A stretch of DNA of 64,000 nt from Bacillus shivajii (GTDB taxonomy: Bacteria; Bacillota; Bacilli; Bacillales; Salisediminibacteriaceae): contig NZ_CP084703.1 of NCBI RefSeq assembly GCF_020519665.1, positions 806,001-870,000 on the forward strand. The letters are read 5' to 3'. Below the pieces are notes generated by a model. The model was given only the letters and a program-made list of their open reading frames with translations. It did not search any database and had not been told where the DNA came from. Numbering within the stretch: the first letter of the stretch is position 1; every line of letters starts with the position of its first letter. The position numbers and the translations under genes are program-made. Positions 1 through 9,125 of the stretch are shown piece after piece.

Positions 1-102
1 TCCTCCGATATCTGTAAACGTCGTAATTAACGACCAAACAACAACAATCGTCGTCATGACTAAAATATTCGTTAAGATGAAAAATAATAATCTTTTTCCC
101 AT
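1..102 (-). CDS. htpX: HtpX-like membrane zinc protease, N-terminal fragment
   Basis: Only the first 34 codons are inside the window; the gene runs off the left edge. The peptide begins [16 protein letters not shown] and continues as one hydrophobic membrane segment, which matches the first transmembrane helix typical of HtpX (M48) proteases. The start ATG at 102 has a GGAGG ribosome site about 5 bases upstream on the minus strand. The catalytic HExxH motif lies outside, so the call rests on the N-terminus alone. HtpX proteases degrade misfolded membrane proteins. It is divergent from the methylase gene at 362. Confidence 0.55.
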   Translation of the reverse strand, partial: MGKRLLFFILTNILVMTTIVVVWSLITTFTDIGG

Positions 103-361
103 TGTCAGCCTCCAATATTTAAAAACTATTAATATATTAACATAAAATAGAAAGACAATGTACAAGTAAAGAGCTGCCAGTAATCACTAAACTCATCATA
201 TTTCACTCGATTGAATAACATAGCGAATTTATACACCAAATATCCCCAATTGGCAGGCGCCTGGAAACGAATCACCAAATGCTTGGCGCTCGATACGTTT
301 ATCGCTTTTTGGAATTCTTTGATATAATAACAAAATCGAATATATAAAGGATGACGAAAGA

Positions 362-1312
362 TTGAATAAAACTAATAATAAAACGATGAATTCAATATAC
401 ACTTATTCATGCACAACAGAAGAGCTCGAACTATGTAAATTGGAAATGCGCGCTTTCTTTGGTTTTGATACTGAATCGGGTGTTATAGAAAGCGAGAAAC
501 AAATTAACCCGAAGCGCAGCCCTTTTATGAATGAACGTCTTGATGTACTTCTAGAGAGCAAGACGGTAGAAGAAATGGTGGAAAAAGTAAAAGAACTCCC
601 TGCTTTTAATCAGACATTCAAACTCATTTTTGTCCAAAACCCTACTACTGAAAAATTAACGTATACGAAAAGACAGCCGATCGTTCGTGAAGTTGGATTA
701 CAAATGAAAGGGGACGTCGACTTAACATCTCCTGAGCAACTTTTCGGAATCATGAATTACAACGGACGTTGGGTATTCGGTAGACTCTATTACAACGAAC
801 CAGTTTGGCTCAAACATCAGGAAAAACCGCATGAATACTCGACAGCATTAAGTACACGGATGGCAAGAAGTGTTGTCAATATCGCTGTACCCGATCCAAC
901 TGACATTAAAGCGATCGATCCGTGCTGTGGAATTGGGACCGTTCTTATTGAAGCTTGCTCTATGGGAGTTAATATCGATGGTAGCGACCTGAATATTCGC
1001 GTCGTATATGGCTCGCGGAAAAACCTCGCACATTTTGGCTACTCAGCAAACGTGACGTTAACTGATATCCGAGATGTTACTGGGGATTACGATGTCGCAT
1101 TGATAGACATGCCATACAACCTTTGTTCGGTCATAACAGATGACGAGAAATTTGAAATGTTTCAAAGTGCTCGTACATTTGCGAAAAAAATCGTCGTTGT
1201 TTCGATCGAGCCAGTTGATGAGATTATAGAACGAGCTGGATTTTCAATTATTGATCGATGTGCAGTCAGTAAAAACAAAATGTTCTCTCGAGAAGTGCTC
1301 GTCTGTTCATAA
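362..1312 (+). CDS. putative THUMP/UPF0020-type RNA methyltransferase
   Basis: A 316-residue protein. The N-terminal half ([22 protein letters not shown]) resembles RNA-binding regions of Trm11/UPF0020-type RNA methylases. The C-terminal half has a Rossmann-type SAM site, [14 protein letters not shown] near residue 184, and a DMPYNL catalytic-loop motif near residue 249, the equivalent of the D/N-P-P-Y motif of amino-methyltransferases, here with M for the first P. It probably methylates a guanosine base in tRNA or rRNA; the target cannot be read from sequence. The TTG start is chosen because AAAGG at 346-350 is correctly placed for it, whereas the in-frame ATG at 386 has no ribosome site. 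A TATAAT -10-like box lies at 323-328. Confidence 0.75.
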   Translation: MNKTNNKTMNSIYTYSCTTEELELCKLEMRAFFGFDTESGVIESEKQINPKRSPFMNERLDVLLESKTVEEMVEKVKELPAFNQTFKLIFVQNPTTEKLTYTKRQPIVREVGLQMKGDVDLTSPEQLFGIMNYNGRWVFGRLYYNEPVWLKHQEKPHEYSTALSTRMARSVVNIAVPDPTDIKAIDPCCGIGTVLIEACSMGVNIDGSDLNIRVVYGSRKNLAHFGYSANVTLTDIRDVTGDYDVALIDMPYNLCSVITDDEKFEMFQSARTFAKKIVVVSIEPVDEIIERAGFSIIDRCAVSKNKMFSREVLVCS

Positions 1313-1350
1313 TTGTAAAAAGAGTTGTTTTAACGGAGGTTAAAGTACAA

Positions 1351-2073
1351 ATGATTAACGTGACAGATTTATATAAATCCTTTGGCGATTTAGAGGTTTT
1401 AAAAGGGATAAATGCAAAGGTAGATGAAAAAGAAGTCGTATGTGTCATTGGGCCATCTGGATCAGGGAAAAGCACATTTTTACGTTGCTTAAACTTACTT
1501 GAAGAAGTGACGTCAGGGGAAATTATGATTGATGGAGTCAGCATCACAGATCCGAAGGTGGACATAAACAACCTTCGATCAAAAGTCGGAATGGTGTTTC
1601 AACACTTTCATTTGTTCCCTCACATGACTGTGTTGGATAATGTCACATTAGGTCCGCAAAAAGTTAAAGGAATAAATAAAAAGGAAGCTGAAAAACGAGC
1701 CTTGTCTCTCTTAGAAAAAGTTGGCTTGTCAAATAAAGCAAAAGCTTATCCAGAGAGCTTATCTGGAGGTCAAAAACAACGTGTAGCGATTGCAAGAGCG
1801 TTAGCGATGAACCCGAAGGTTATGTTATTTGATGAGCCCACATCAGCGTTAGACCCTGAATTAGTTGGTGATGTGTTAGGAGTAATGAAAGACCTTGCAA
1901 AAGAAGGAATGACGATGGTTGTAGTCACTCATGAGATGGGGTTCGCCAGAGAAATGGGAGATCGTGTTATTTTTATGGACGATGGAAAAATAATGGAGGA
2001 AGGTGCTCCAGACGATCTTTTTGATCACCCAAAACATCAAAGGACTCAATCTTTTTTAAGTAAAGTGCTTTAA
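1351..2073 (+). CDS. polar amino-acid ABC transporter ATPase (GlnQ type)
   Basis: A complete 240-residue ABC ATPase. Walker A is GPSGSGKS (about residue 34), the signature is LSGGQKQR, Walker B is VMLFDEP, and the H-loop is [12 protein letters not shown], the last strongly typical of the GlnQ/HisP/TcyC polar amino-acid uptake family. It would energise uptake of an amino acid such as glutamine, arginine or cystine. No permease or binding protein flanks it; the upstream gene is an RNA methylase 38 bases away. The ribosome site is GGAGG about 10 bases before the ATG. Substrate is unknown. Confidence 0.88.
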   Translation: MINVTDLYKSFGDLEVLKGINAKVDEKEVVCVIGPSGSGKSTFLRCLNLLEEVTSGEIMIDGVSITDPKVDINNLRSKVGMVFQHFHLFPHMTVLDNVTLGPQKVKGINKKEAEKRALSLLEKVGLSNKAKAYPESLSGGQKQRVAIARALAMNPKVMLFDEPTSALDPELVGDVLGVMKDLAKEGMTMVVVTHEMGFAREMGDRVIFMDDGKIMEEGAPDDLFDHPKHQRTQSFLSKVL

Positions 2074-2147
2074 GCCGAATGAGGTCAGAAAACTGAACAT
2101 TGTATATGAAAACTTAAAGGTTCTTTGCTTTTTACGTAGGAAATGGA

Positions 2148-2182
2148 GAGAATAACGATCTAAAAAGGTCGTTATTCTTCTA
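2148..2182 (+). terminator. hairpin terminator after the GlnQ-type ATPase
   Basis: GAATAACGA (2150-2158) pairs perfectly with TCGTTATTC (2169-2177) across a 10-base loop and is followed by a short T-rich run. The T-run is weak. Confidence 0.5.
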
Positions 2183-2228
2183 CTTTATCCTGAAAAAAGA
2201 TGTTCCTACAGATATTGAAAACCGATCA

Positions 2229-2831
2229 CTATTGTTGTGTTAAGCCTAGATAATACCCTCCTAAAAATATCGTAATGATTAGAATGAAATGAATGAGAAA
2301 CCAACCTATCTTTCCATACGTTAGATGTCGAATTTGAAGCGGCTTTCTTAAATGTTCCGGAACGATCATTCCACCAATCCATTCAAAGATAAGAAAATAA
2401 ATCCACCACCAAGTATAGGAATCCCAGAGATCCCATTTAAATTGATATTCAATAAGACGTGTTCCTGTTAACATGATTGTTTCTAAGAAGATGCCAACAT
2501 GAATAATGGTCCAGTAAAAGGGGATTTTCCACGGCCATGGTTTTGGGCTGTATCTAACGCCTACTAAGACAAGCAAGGGGAAAGTTATCGTTACTGCTAT
2601 AATGGGCATTTCAGAAAGTTTAGGAAGAAGGCGGTAGGGAAAAGTATAAAACCCAAAATTTACAAATAAAAAACATAGAATATTACCTATAAAAGCACTC
2701 ATTAAAAATAACATTCCATAATGTTTCCAGCTTAATTTTATGTAATAAATTAAACCTAAGACCCCTATGCTAATTGCTCCCAAAAGAACTAGTGTTTCTC
2801 TATTAGGGTTGATATTGATGTAAGTCTCCAT
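2229..2831 (-). CDS. CBO0543-like multi-pass membrane protein
   Basis: A 200-residue protein with about six hydrophobic helices and the Trp-rich segment WDLWDSYTWWWIYF near residue 134. The topology and this segment recall the CBO0543 family of uncharacterised Firmicute membrane proteins; no enzymatic motif is visible. It is a single-gene unit convergent with the GlnQ-type ATPase. The ATG at 2831 follows a GAGGTAAT ribosome site. Function unknown. Confidence 0.65.
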   Translation of the reverse strand: METYININPNRETLVLLGAISIGVLGLIYYIKLSWKHYGMLFLMSAFIGNILCFLFVNFGFYTFPYRLLPKLSEMPIIAVTITFPLLVLVGVRYSPKPWPWKIPFYWTIIHVGIFLETIMLTGTRLIEYQFKWDLWDSYTWWWIYFLIFEWIGGMIVPEHLRKPLQIRHLTYGKIGWFLIHFILIITIFLGGYYLGLTQQ

Positions 2832-3023
2832 AAGTATTACCTCAATTATTTATATTACATTTTCTAATCCTTATCATCCCTTTTAGGTTTACAAATTATG
2901 TAAACACTTTCAACCCTTGGTTGACTTAGAAAATACTTATTTTTACTAGTTGCCTATATAGAAAAAACGAGCTGATTCGTCAGCTCGCAAGTTAATATAT
3001 TTTTTAGGGGAGACCATTTACTC

Positions 3024-3533
3024 GAATCAATTTAGTAACTCAAAATAAGATGCGAAACCCCAAATGATGAGTGTGAACTTCACTTCAGACGGACCTTTCC
3101 CGAGGGCTTGTCTTCAGCTAACTTAGGCTCAACAACTTTTCGCCTAAGTGGATCTTCAGCTCGTTGTTCCTGCGATTACTCGTCACAGATAAACAGTGCT
3201 CCTGCGGTTACTCGTCGCAGATAAACAGTGCTCCTGCGGTTACTCGTCGCAGGTAAAGAGTGCTCCTGCGGTTACTCGTCGCAGGTAAAGAGTGCTCCTG
3301 CGGTTACTCGTCGCAGGTAAAGAGTGCTCCTGCGGTTACTCGTCGCAGGTAAAGAGTGCTCCTGCGGTTACTCGTCGCAGCTCGAAGCAGTTCGAAGAAG
3401 TATTGCTCGTCGCTGATCCTCTGGGAGGTGCCGTCTTTTGTTACCTTCACTTACAAATAAAACGTGCATTTAATGAAGTATTTATCATATCATTCGTTTC
3501 ACTGTGCAAAAAACGTAATTATGAAATACATTC
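3024..3533 (-). repeat. MITE-like dispersed element, copy 1, with internal 32-bp tandem array
   Basis: Ends are imperfect inverted repeats related to GAATCAATTTCATAA: GAATCAATTTAGTAA at 3024 and TTATGAAATACATTC ending at 3533. The body is, in reverse complement, the same sequence as the elements at 6374-6636 and 41032-41580. Compared with the 263-bp copy at 6374, it carries an extra block of about 230 bases holding seven 32-bp units. The right end reaches into the stop codon of the gene at 3532-4089. Reading frames inside it are not genes. Confidence 0.8.
3159..3382. repeat. 32-bp tandem array (7 units) inside the MITE-like element
   Basis: Units of the form TCCTGCGGTTACTCGTCGCAG plus a linker such as GTAAAGAGTGC start at 3168, 3200, 3232, 3264, 3296, 3328 and 3360, an exact 32-base period. 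The first unit is degenerate. There are no unique spacers. Identical units recur at 41233-41350 and once at 26238. Confidence 0.9.
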
Positions 3534-4089
3534 ACTCAACAACTAATTCAAAAGATTCTTCCTTGTCATCCCACTGAACGTCGACTTCCACAATCATATC
3601 TTCTTGCATGACTGCACCAGTGCCACCACCGCTAGTCGAAAATACTGTCTTAGAAACAGGTTCGTCTTCAAATGTTAACCTCACACTACCTTCACCAGTG
3701 GTACCTCTTGTAAAACGACACTCTAACTTTTCCATCGGCGCGAGTTCTTCTAATCCCCCGTTGTAGGTGAGCTCAAACGTATAATTACTATGACTCTTAT
3801 AAGTTGTAACACCAGATTCATCTTCTCCCCAAAGTTCTTGGCCATCATAGAATAGAACGGCTGACCAATTAGTTCCTTCCCCTTCAAACACATATTCATG
3901 TACGACGATTTCTTCGTCTGGAGAAAATATAAACCATAACATTGTAAAGAAAGATGCTAATAATATAAGAGAAAAAATTGCGGACTTTCCTTGAAATTTT
4001 TTCGTGTTATTTCTTTTCGTTTTTCTTTCTTCAAACCGGCTATCTCTTTGCCCGTCCGTTAGTGATTTGTGATGACTATACGGATCCAT
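3532..4089 (-). CDS. hypothetical single-pass membrane protein
   Basis: A 185-residue protein: a charged N-terminus rich in Lys, Arg and Asn, one membrane helix (SAIFSLILLASFFTMLWFIF, about residues 35-56), then an acidic extracytoplasmic domain likely of beta type. No family is recognised. The reading frame is open up to 4158, but ATG 4089 is preferred because GGGGG lies 5 bases upstream and because the longer form would overlap the upstream gene. It follows the gene at 4127 by 37 bases, so the two probably form one transcript. The stop codon overlaps the end of the MITE-like element, suggesting the element inserted at or near the original 3' end. Confidence 0.65.
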   Translation of the reverse strand: MDPYSHHKSLTDGQRDSRFEERKTKRNNTKKFQGKSAIFSLILLASFFTMLWFIFSPDEEIVVHEYVFEGEGTNWSAVLFYDGQELWGEDESGVTTYKSHSNYTFELTYNGGLEELAPMEKLECRFTRGTTGEGSVRLTFEDEPVSKTVFSTSGGGTGAVMQEDMIVEVDVQWDDKEESFELVVE

Positions 4090-4126
4090 TGTATCCCCCA
4101 TTTCTATATCTTTTTTTCGGAAAATA

Positions 4127-4816
4127 CTAGTCGAGAATTTCCCAATCGAAGTTTTCATTAAGAATTGCTTCTTTTAGCCTGTTTTCATCTAGTAATCTAT
4201 AAAACTCGTCACCGATCATGATGTTTCTACCTTCAAATGTAATTCGATGAAGGTTATGACGACTTTGATCAGTGTAGATCGTTAAATAAAATTCCATTCC
4301 AGAAGTACGATTATGGCTAAACAAAGACATTTCTGTCGATTCATCAATGAGCCGCTTGATGGTTTCTTTATCTTCGATCGTTACCTTTCTGTCTATAAAT
4401 TTGTCCGTTTCAAGTGATCTCCAATTAACGTCAATAGCTATAATGGTCTCATTTTTATCAAGCATTTGTGAGATTGCTTCTTCAAAAGTCGTGCTTTTCA
4501 TTACGTATACCGTCATTGTGAGAGGAACGAGAGTGACGATCGATAAAAGAATCAGCCGGTTAATGGTGGATTTTCTTAACTGTGTTAATCCAACCCCAAG
4601 AAGAAACGAAAAGACAATTAAAAATAAGAAATCGTTCATTATACTTCTACTAGGCGCTAATTGTCCGTAAAAGAGTAATTCGTGTAAATAGTGTAATCCT
4701 GTATAGATTGCAAAAGTATAAATTGGTGCTGCCCACCATTTGTAATAATATGACACAAATCCACCAGCAATTACGGCAATGATCGCGATTAGTAAGTTTG
4801 TTGTATCAAGCATCAT
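4127..4816 (-). CDS. hypothetical four-helix membrane protein
   Basis: A 229-residue protein with about four N-terminal membrane helices (first 115 residues) and a soluble C-terminal domain containing IAIDVNWRSLETDKF and a run of alternating strands and helices ending FDWEILD. The C-terminal part has the look of small secreted Bacillus domains of the DUF5301 kind, but I cannot assign it firmly. ATG 4816 is chosen over 4831 because AGGTG sits 7 bases before it. First gene of a likely two-gene unit with 3532-4089. Confidence 0.6.
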   Translation of the reverse strand: MMLDTTNLLIAIIAVIAGGFVSYYYKWWAAPIYTFAIYTGLHYLHELLFYGQLAPSRSIMNDFLFLIVFSFLLGVGLTQLRKSTINRLILLSIVTLVPLTMTVYVMKSTTFEEAISQMLDKNETIIAIDVNWRSLETDKFIDRKVTIEDKETIKRLIDESTEMSLFSHNRTSGMEFYLTIYTDQSRHNLHRITFEGRNIMIGDEFYRLLDENRLKEAILNENFDWEILD

Positions 4817-5003
4817 AATGTAGCACCTCATTTAAAAACATCGTTCTATGCTATGAAGACTTTAACTTTATATACGGTCGGCTACTCATATCGTTTCATG
4901 ATTTGACACATTTGTTGAAAACGAAGACGATGACGCAAAAGAAAAGAGCCAGACCCCCATACCAAGATATAATATATCTTTTAAAGGATGGAGAGCCAGG
5001 CAC

Positions 5004-5468
5004 TTAAATGGTATCAAGCCGACCAATAATAAGCTTTCTAAGAATTTTTCCGATGAAAAATCCAAGGAAAAGAAATATAATTGGTAACCAAATCGGACCG
5101 AAGTATATCCCGTTAATATGAAATGTAGAGGAGTAAACGACTCCTATTGTACCAATAAAGGCAGAAAAGACAAACGGCATAAATGCAAATGGCTCCGTTC
5201 CACCACCCGCATCTTTATATGCATCCCAAATTGCGAAAATGTATAAACAAGGATAGAACATAATCCATTGGTAATCAGTATGAGCAATAGCTTCAGTAAT
5301 CTGCCCATGAAAACTTGGAATAATGACGTAATTTAAGCGTGCTTGAACGTTTATGAGAAACTCTAATAAAATGAAGACGATAGCTTTTAAATATTTACCA
5401 TTTAGAAATTGACCAAAGCCTGGTAAGGCAATACTCCATAATAAAACTTCTATCTTTTTGTTTTTCAT
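5004..5468 (-). CDS. TM2-like small membrane protein
   Basis: A 154-residue, four-helix protein. The N-terminus, LLWSIALPGFGQFLNGKYLKAI, matches the glycine/proline hairpin pattern of TM2-like membrane proteins (PGxGQFxxGKYxxG). The family has no settled function. The second in-frame ATG at 5468 is used because GAGGT lies 6 bases before it; the first ATG at 5474 directly abuts that site. Confidence 0.65.
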   Translation of the reverse strand: MKNKKIEVLLWSIALPGFGQFLNGKYLKAIVFILLEFLINVQARLNYVIIPSFHGQITEAIAHTDYQWIMFYPCLYIFAIWDAYKDAGGGTEPFAFMPFVFSAFIGTIGVVYSSTFHINGIYFGPIWLPIIFLFLGFFIGKILRKLIIGRLDTI

Positions 5469-5844
5469 ATTCATACCTCATTCATGTACGCTGTCCAGTG
5501 GTGCGATTCTTTTATAGTTAGTTATTAGTTGAATATGCTGATCGTTCTTCATTAAAGTCCCCCCCCATATTTTTACCAATGCAAAAATATCCTTCCCATA
5601 TTCTGTGAAAACATTCTCTTTCCGCAGATGAGTGTCTCGTTTTTCATAAGTGGTTGGTGTTTACATGTGTGGGGTCGAATTACTCAATGCTCCAAATTAC
5701 ATATAAGGTAACTCACTCGCTATTAAACCGTTTAGCTAAATCGAGAGCGTATTGAACTTAAGTACATAAGAAAAACTCCTGAGAACAACGGTTCATCATG
5801 AGTTTCATAAGAAAGTTAGCTTTTATTTATAAAAGGTGTGTTAT
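5469..5844. other. intergenic stretch, no gene seen
   Basis: About 376 bases between two minus-strand genes. It holds a C8 run at about 5560 and an imperfect inverted repeat AACTCCTGAGAAC/GGTTCATCATGAGTT near 5773-5805. No reading frame with a ribosome site was found. Confidence 0.4.
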
Positions 5845-6132
5845 TTATTCGATTCGAGTAAATTCAGGAAAGTTAAATACCCATTTCATCCAAAAAGATT
5901 GTAAAAGACTTTGTAGCTTGTCGTAGTGATCGACTTCTCGGTTGTATGCAGACCTTTGTGCATAGCTTAATTCCCCGTCATCGTCTAGTACTTGTTGAAC
6001 TTCTTCGTGTAATGTGTCGATTTTATCAATTTTTGCTTCTATATGGTTATAGGTTAAAAAAGCAAGCAAACTGTATACTGCTAGCATAAAGCTTATAAAC
6101 AGAAGTAATGGCCCTTTAAAGTATTTCAACAT
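5845..6132 (-). CDS. hypothetical small membrane protein with coiled segment
   Basis: A 95-residue protein: Lys-rich start, one membrane helix (PLLLFISFMLAVYSLLAFL), then a charged helical segment (HIEAKIDKIDTLHEEVQQVLDDD) likely to coil. AGGAGG lies 8 bases before ATG 6132; an in-frame GTG at 6141 is too close to that site. No homologue recognised. Confidence 0.55.
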   Translation of the reverse strand: MLKYFKGPLLLFISFMLAVYSLLAFLTYNHIEAKIDKIDTLHEEVQQVLDDDGELSYAQRSAYNREVDHYDKLQSLLQSFWMKWVFNFPEFTRIE

Positions 6133-6373
6133 TTTCTTCACCTCCTCATAGAGTTAATAGATTTTGTACTTGCCTTTTTGGAGATGGATGAATACATCAA
6201 AGTAAATGGGTTCCATGAAAGTACGGTAAAGGCTTGTTTAAAAGATGGGAGCGGGAAAGGAAAGAGGAGAAATGCTCGTATCACATAATATGAAAGGATG
6301 AAAAAATGTGACACTGTCTTTCATGAATTGTCAAAATTTTGTACGATAGATAGCAAGCGAAATCGTCCTAATT

Positions 6374-6636
6374 GAATCAATTTCATAATTACGTTTTATG
6401 CGCAATAAAACGAACGATATTATAAATTTTTCGTTAAATGTATGTTTTATTTGGGAGTGAACGTAACAAAAGACGGCGACTCCCAGAGGGTCAGCGCAGT
6501 CTGAAGATCCACTTAGGCGAAGAGTTATCGAGCCTAAGTTAGCTGAAGACAAGCCCTCGGGAAAGCGTCCGTCTGAAGTGAAGTTCACGTTCATCATTCG
6601 AAATTTCGTATCTATTTTGAGTTATGAAATTGATTC
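6374..6636 (+). repeat. MITE-like dispersed element, copy 2 (263 bp, no tandem array)
   Basis: Begins GAATCAATTTCATAA (6374-6388) and ends TTATGAAATTGATTC (6622-6636), near-perfect 15-bp terminal inverted repeats. The centre contains TTAGGC...GCCTAA, which can form a hairpin. There is no transposase. This is the shortest copy and probably closest to the unexpanded form. The 88-codon frame inside it is a repeat artefact. Confidence 0.8.
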
Positions 6637-6806
6637 CATTGTAAAAAATATGAAATGAATTGTATAATATGGACGAATCCACGATTATCTCTACACGCGA
6701 AATTCACCTCGTTTTGTTTGGCAAAAGTTATTTTTTCTGCACGTACTCCAAACTTAAATTTCCTATTAAACGTATCTAAACAAATCCATGTAAAGGGAGG
6801 TTAAAG

Positions 6807-7187
6807 ATGAGAAAAGCGTTTATTTGTTTTTTCTTGTATTTGTTGATTGTAAGTTTGTTCATTTCCTCTAATATCAGTATCTCTCCACCCGACAATGAAG
6901 TTCGTAAACTACCACTCCAAACAAAAAGTCTGATCGAGAAAATTTATACAGTCGACCGGATTGTTGACGGTGAAGTTGTCGTTCTCCTTCAGAAGAATGA
7001 TGAAACGATTATTGAGTATGTTGCCCTTAGTGAGATGCCTGATGGTGTAGCAGAAGGGGCTAGGGTCTCATTATTGTTTTCTAACAAAGGTCATGTAAAA
7101 GAAGTAAGGATGTTAGAGAGGGAAACGACAGAAAGGAAGATCGAAGTGAAAGAAACTCTTGAACATTTAAGGAAGAGTGGCAGGTAA
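6807..7187 (+). CDS. membrane-anchored DUF3006-like protein
   Basis: A 126-residue protein with an N-terminal hydrophobic anchor or signal (residues 3-22, FICFFLYLLIVSLFI) and a compact domain (YTVDRIVDGEVVVLLQ ... ALSEMPDGVAEGARVSLLF) that closely parallels the DUF3006 protein at 7263-7523: the shared pattern is VDRIVD-x-(E/K)-x-(V/A)VLL ... (M/L)P-x-G-(V/A)-x-EG. The C-terminus is a charged helix. Ribosome site GGGAGG, 6 bases before the ATG. It converges on its paralogue. Function unknown. Confidence 0.65.
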   Translation: MRKAFICFFLYLLIVSLFISSNISISPPDNEVRKLPLQTKSLIEKIYTVDRIVDGEVVVLLQKNDETIIEYVALSEMPDGVAEGARVSLLFSNKGHVKEVRMLERETTERKIEVKETLEHLRKSGR

Positions 7188-7205
7188 AAGATGTATGATC
7201 GTAGC

Positions 7206-7244
7206 GAAAAAAAAAAAGCACCTCCGCTACGCGAAGGTACTTTT
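7206..7244 (-). terminator. terminator of the MBL/DUF3006 unit
   Basis: On the minus strand AAAAGTACCTTCGC pairs with GCGGAGGTGCTTTT (two G-U wobbles) and is followed by an eleven-T run (poly-A at 7207-7217 on the plus strand). On the plus strand the same wobble positions become C-A mismatches, so it should act mainly on the minus strand. Confidence 0.75.
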
Positions 7245-7262
7245 AACATGAAGTGGTCGTTT

Positions 7263-7523
7263 TTACTTTTTCTTAAATTGGCTACCTTTTTTCTTTCTTA
7301 AGAGAGCCATTTTAGATGAAATCCGCTCTTGCGTTGCTTTACTTTCTTGGTCAATAATGATTTTTTCAATGTCATCTCCGTGAAAACTCACCTTTAACCA
7401 TGTACCTTCCATTGCACCACTAGGCAATTTATCGATGGGAACAATTATTTCTTGTTCTTCATCCTTTGTTAAAAGGACTGCATGTTTTTCATCAACGATT
7501 CGATCAATCACAACTTTTATCAT
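7263..7523 (-). CDS. DUF3006 protein
   Basis: An 86-residue soluble protein, MIKVVIDRIVDEKHAVLLTKD, typical of the DUF3006 family of small beta-rich proteins often encoded beside ComEC-like metallo-hydrolases. It starts 11 bases after the MBL-HhH gene stop, with AGAGGTG before ATG 7523, so the two are surely co-transcribed. An earlier ATG at 7547 would overlap the upstream gene and lacks a good site. Its paralogue is at 6807. Confidence 0.75.
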   Translation of the reverse strand: MIKVVIDRIVDEKHAVLLTKDEEQEIIVPIDKLPSGAMEGTWLKVSFHGDDIEKIIIDQESKATQERISSKMALLRKKKGSQFKKK

Positions 7524-7534
7524 GACGTTCACCT

Positions 7535-8941
7535 CTACTCGACACAAGCTAATCCTTGTTCTTTCATTTCAGAAACTCTAGCGTCACCAATCCCATGGAT
7601 TCTTGTTAAGCCCCTTACTGACTGGAACGGGCGTAAATCGATTAATGCTTCTGCTCTTGCGTCACCGATATGATTAATTTCCATCAACTGTTCTTTGGAT
7701 GCAGTATTAATGTCGATACATTTGGCAGAAGAAGAGCTAGATGAAGGGGTATCTGCTTGATCGTTCGAATCCGTGCGTGCTTTATTTACTTGCACTTCAC
7801 CACTTTGTTTTGTTTGAATATCGTAAGACGTTCCATCCGTTGTAATGATGATGGTGCCATGAATATCCGTACCGTAAAGCGGAATGCCGGTATTGTTGAT
7901 TCGCTCAACGACTTCAGTGTGAGGGTGCCCATATTGATTATCTCTTCCTGCAGAGTAAATCGCAATTTCTGGTTGTACCGCTTCTAAGAAGCTGTTTGTA
8001 TTTGATGTACTCGAACCGTGATGGCCAAGTTGGAAAATATCAGCGGATAAATCATGGCCATCATTAATCATTTTTTGCTCTGTTTGTCGTTCTGCATCGC
8101 CTGTAAATAAAAATGTGGTATCACCATAATGCATTCGAACACTCACTGATCCTTCGTGAAAATCTCCAGTTAAATGAGAAGGGTTCACGACTTCAATGAA
8201 TAGCGAGCCAACTTCAAACGATTCTCCAGCTCGCGGCTCATGGTACGTTGCATCTGATTGTAAAATTGCATCGATGACACGTTCGAATGTTTGAGTTGTA
8301 TGTTCATCACCAGACATCCAAACCTCCGATACCTCCAAGGCTTCGATTACTTTATCGACTTGACCGATATGATCGGCGTGAGGGTGTGTTCCGATCACAA
8401 GATCTAGATGTTTAGTTCCTACAGATTGCAGATACTGAACGACATCATTTCGGTCATGCCTACCCGCATCAATTAAAATATTAAAGTCAGGTCCTTGGAA
8501 CAATGTTGCATCACCTTGCCCGACATCAAAAAAATGAACCGTTAAATCTCCCTTTGGTGGCGGCATTGCTAATTCATTATTACTTTTTTCAGTTTCCTTT
8601 GCTTCGTCATCCTTTTCAGTTGAAGGTTGTGTAGTGTCTTCACTGTCCGTTACTGTTTCTTCATTTGCTTCTTGTTCCATTTGATCTTTATGATCTTCGT
8701 CCTCAACAGATTGCTCTACTTCTATACCTTTATCAGAGGCTTCATCGACAGAAGTTGTTTCTGAAGGCCCTGCGGAAACACCGAAACCAATAAAACTAAC
8801 GATAAAAAGGGTGGCGCAATACAAGGTTAGCCTTTTGCGCGTTTGCTTAGCTTCCCATCTTAAAATCGTACTTGGATTCACCATACCGATCGACCAAGCA
8901 ACGATCGAAACGAGAAGTAACATAAAAAAGAGATATTCCAT
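7535..8941 (-). CDS. membrane-anchored MBL-fold hydrolase with C-terminal HhH (ComEC/ComEA-like)
   Basis: A 468-residue fusion. Two N-terminal hydrophobic helices are followed by an acidic low-complexity linker (about residues 65-135), then a metallo-beta-lactamase domain (VHFFDVGQGDATLFQGP; metal motif THPHADHIG; further ligands in FTGDAE and LGHHGSS) like the cytoplasmic domain of ComEC/Rec2, and last a ComEA-like helix-hairpin-helix domain (IDINTASKEQLMEINHIGDARAEALIDLRP). The MBL fold suggests a phosphodiesterase or nuclease; the HhH pair suggests DNA contact at the cell surface. GGAGG lies 7 bases before ATG 8941; the upstream ATG at 8980 has no site. Confidence 0.82.
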   Translation of the reverse strand: MEYLFFMLLLVSIVAWSIGMVNPSTILRWEAKQTRKRLTLYCATLFIVSFIGFGVSAGPSETTSVDEASDKGIEVEQSVEDEDHKDQMEQEANEETVTDSEDTTQPSTEKDDEAKETEKSNNELAMPPPKGDLTVHFFDVGQGDATLFQGPDFNILIDAGRHDRNDVVQYLQSVGTKHLDLVIGTHPHADHIGQVDKVIEALEVSEVWMSGDEHTTQTFERVIDAILQSDATYHEPRAGESFEVGSLFIEVVNPSHLTGDFHEGSVSVRMHYGDTTFLFTGDAERQTEQKMINDGHDLSADIFQLGHHGSSTSNTNSFLEAVQPEIAIYSAGRDNQYGHPHTEVVERINNTGIPLYGTDIHGTIIITTDGTSYDIQTKQSGEVQVNKARTDSNDQADTPSSSSSSAKCIDINTASKEQLMEINHIGDARAEALIDLRPFQSVRGLTRIHGIGDARVSEMKEQGLACVE

Positions 8942-9125
8942 CCAACTTCCTCCTTCATCTATATCAAGCTTTCCATTCATTACGAAACGCTTAAAGAAAC
9001 ATTATAACAAACGATTGCTTATCTGTACTTAGTCGACTTGTGCAAAGTTTTACGTTTATATACATAAATGATAACGCAATGGAAAATAATAGGACTTGTG
9101 TAAAAGATGGAAATGGAGGGAAATC

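Noticed and set aside
3159-3382. CRISPR array
   Set aside because: The 32-base period is exact and continuous with no unique spacers, and no cas genes are in the window.
3292-3546. 84-codon open frame
   Set aside because: It lies wholly in the repeat element and translates the 32-bp array.
6331-6597. 88-codon open frame on the minus strand
   Set aside because: It is inside MITE-like copy 2 and has no ribosome site.
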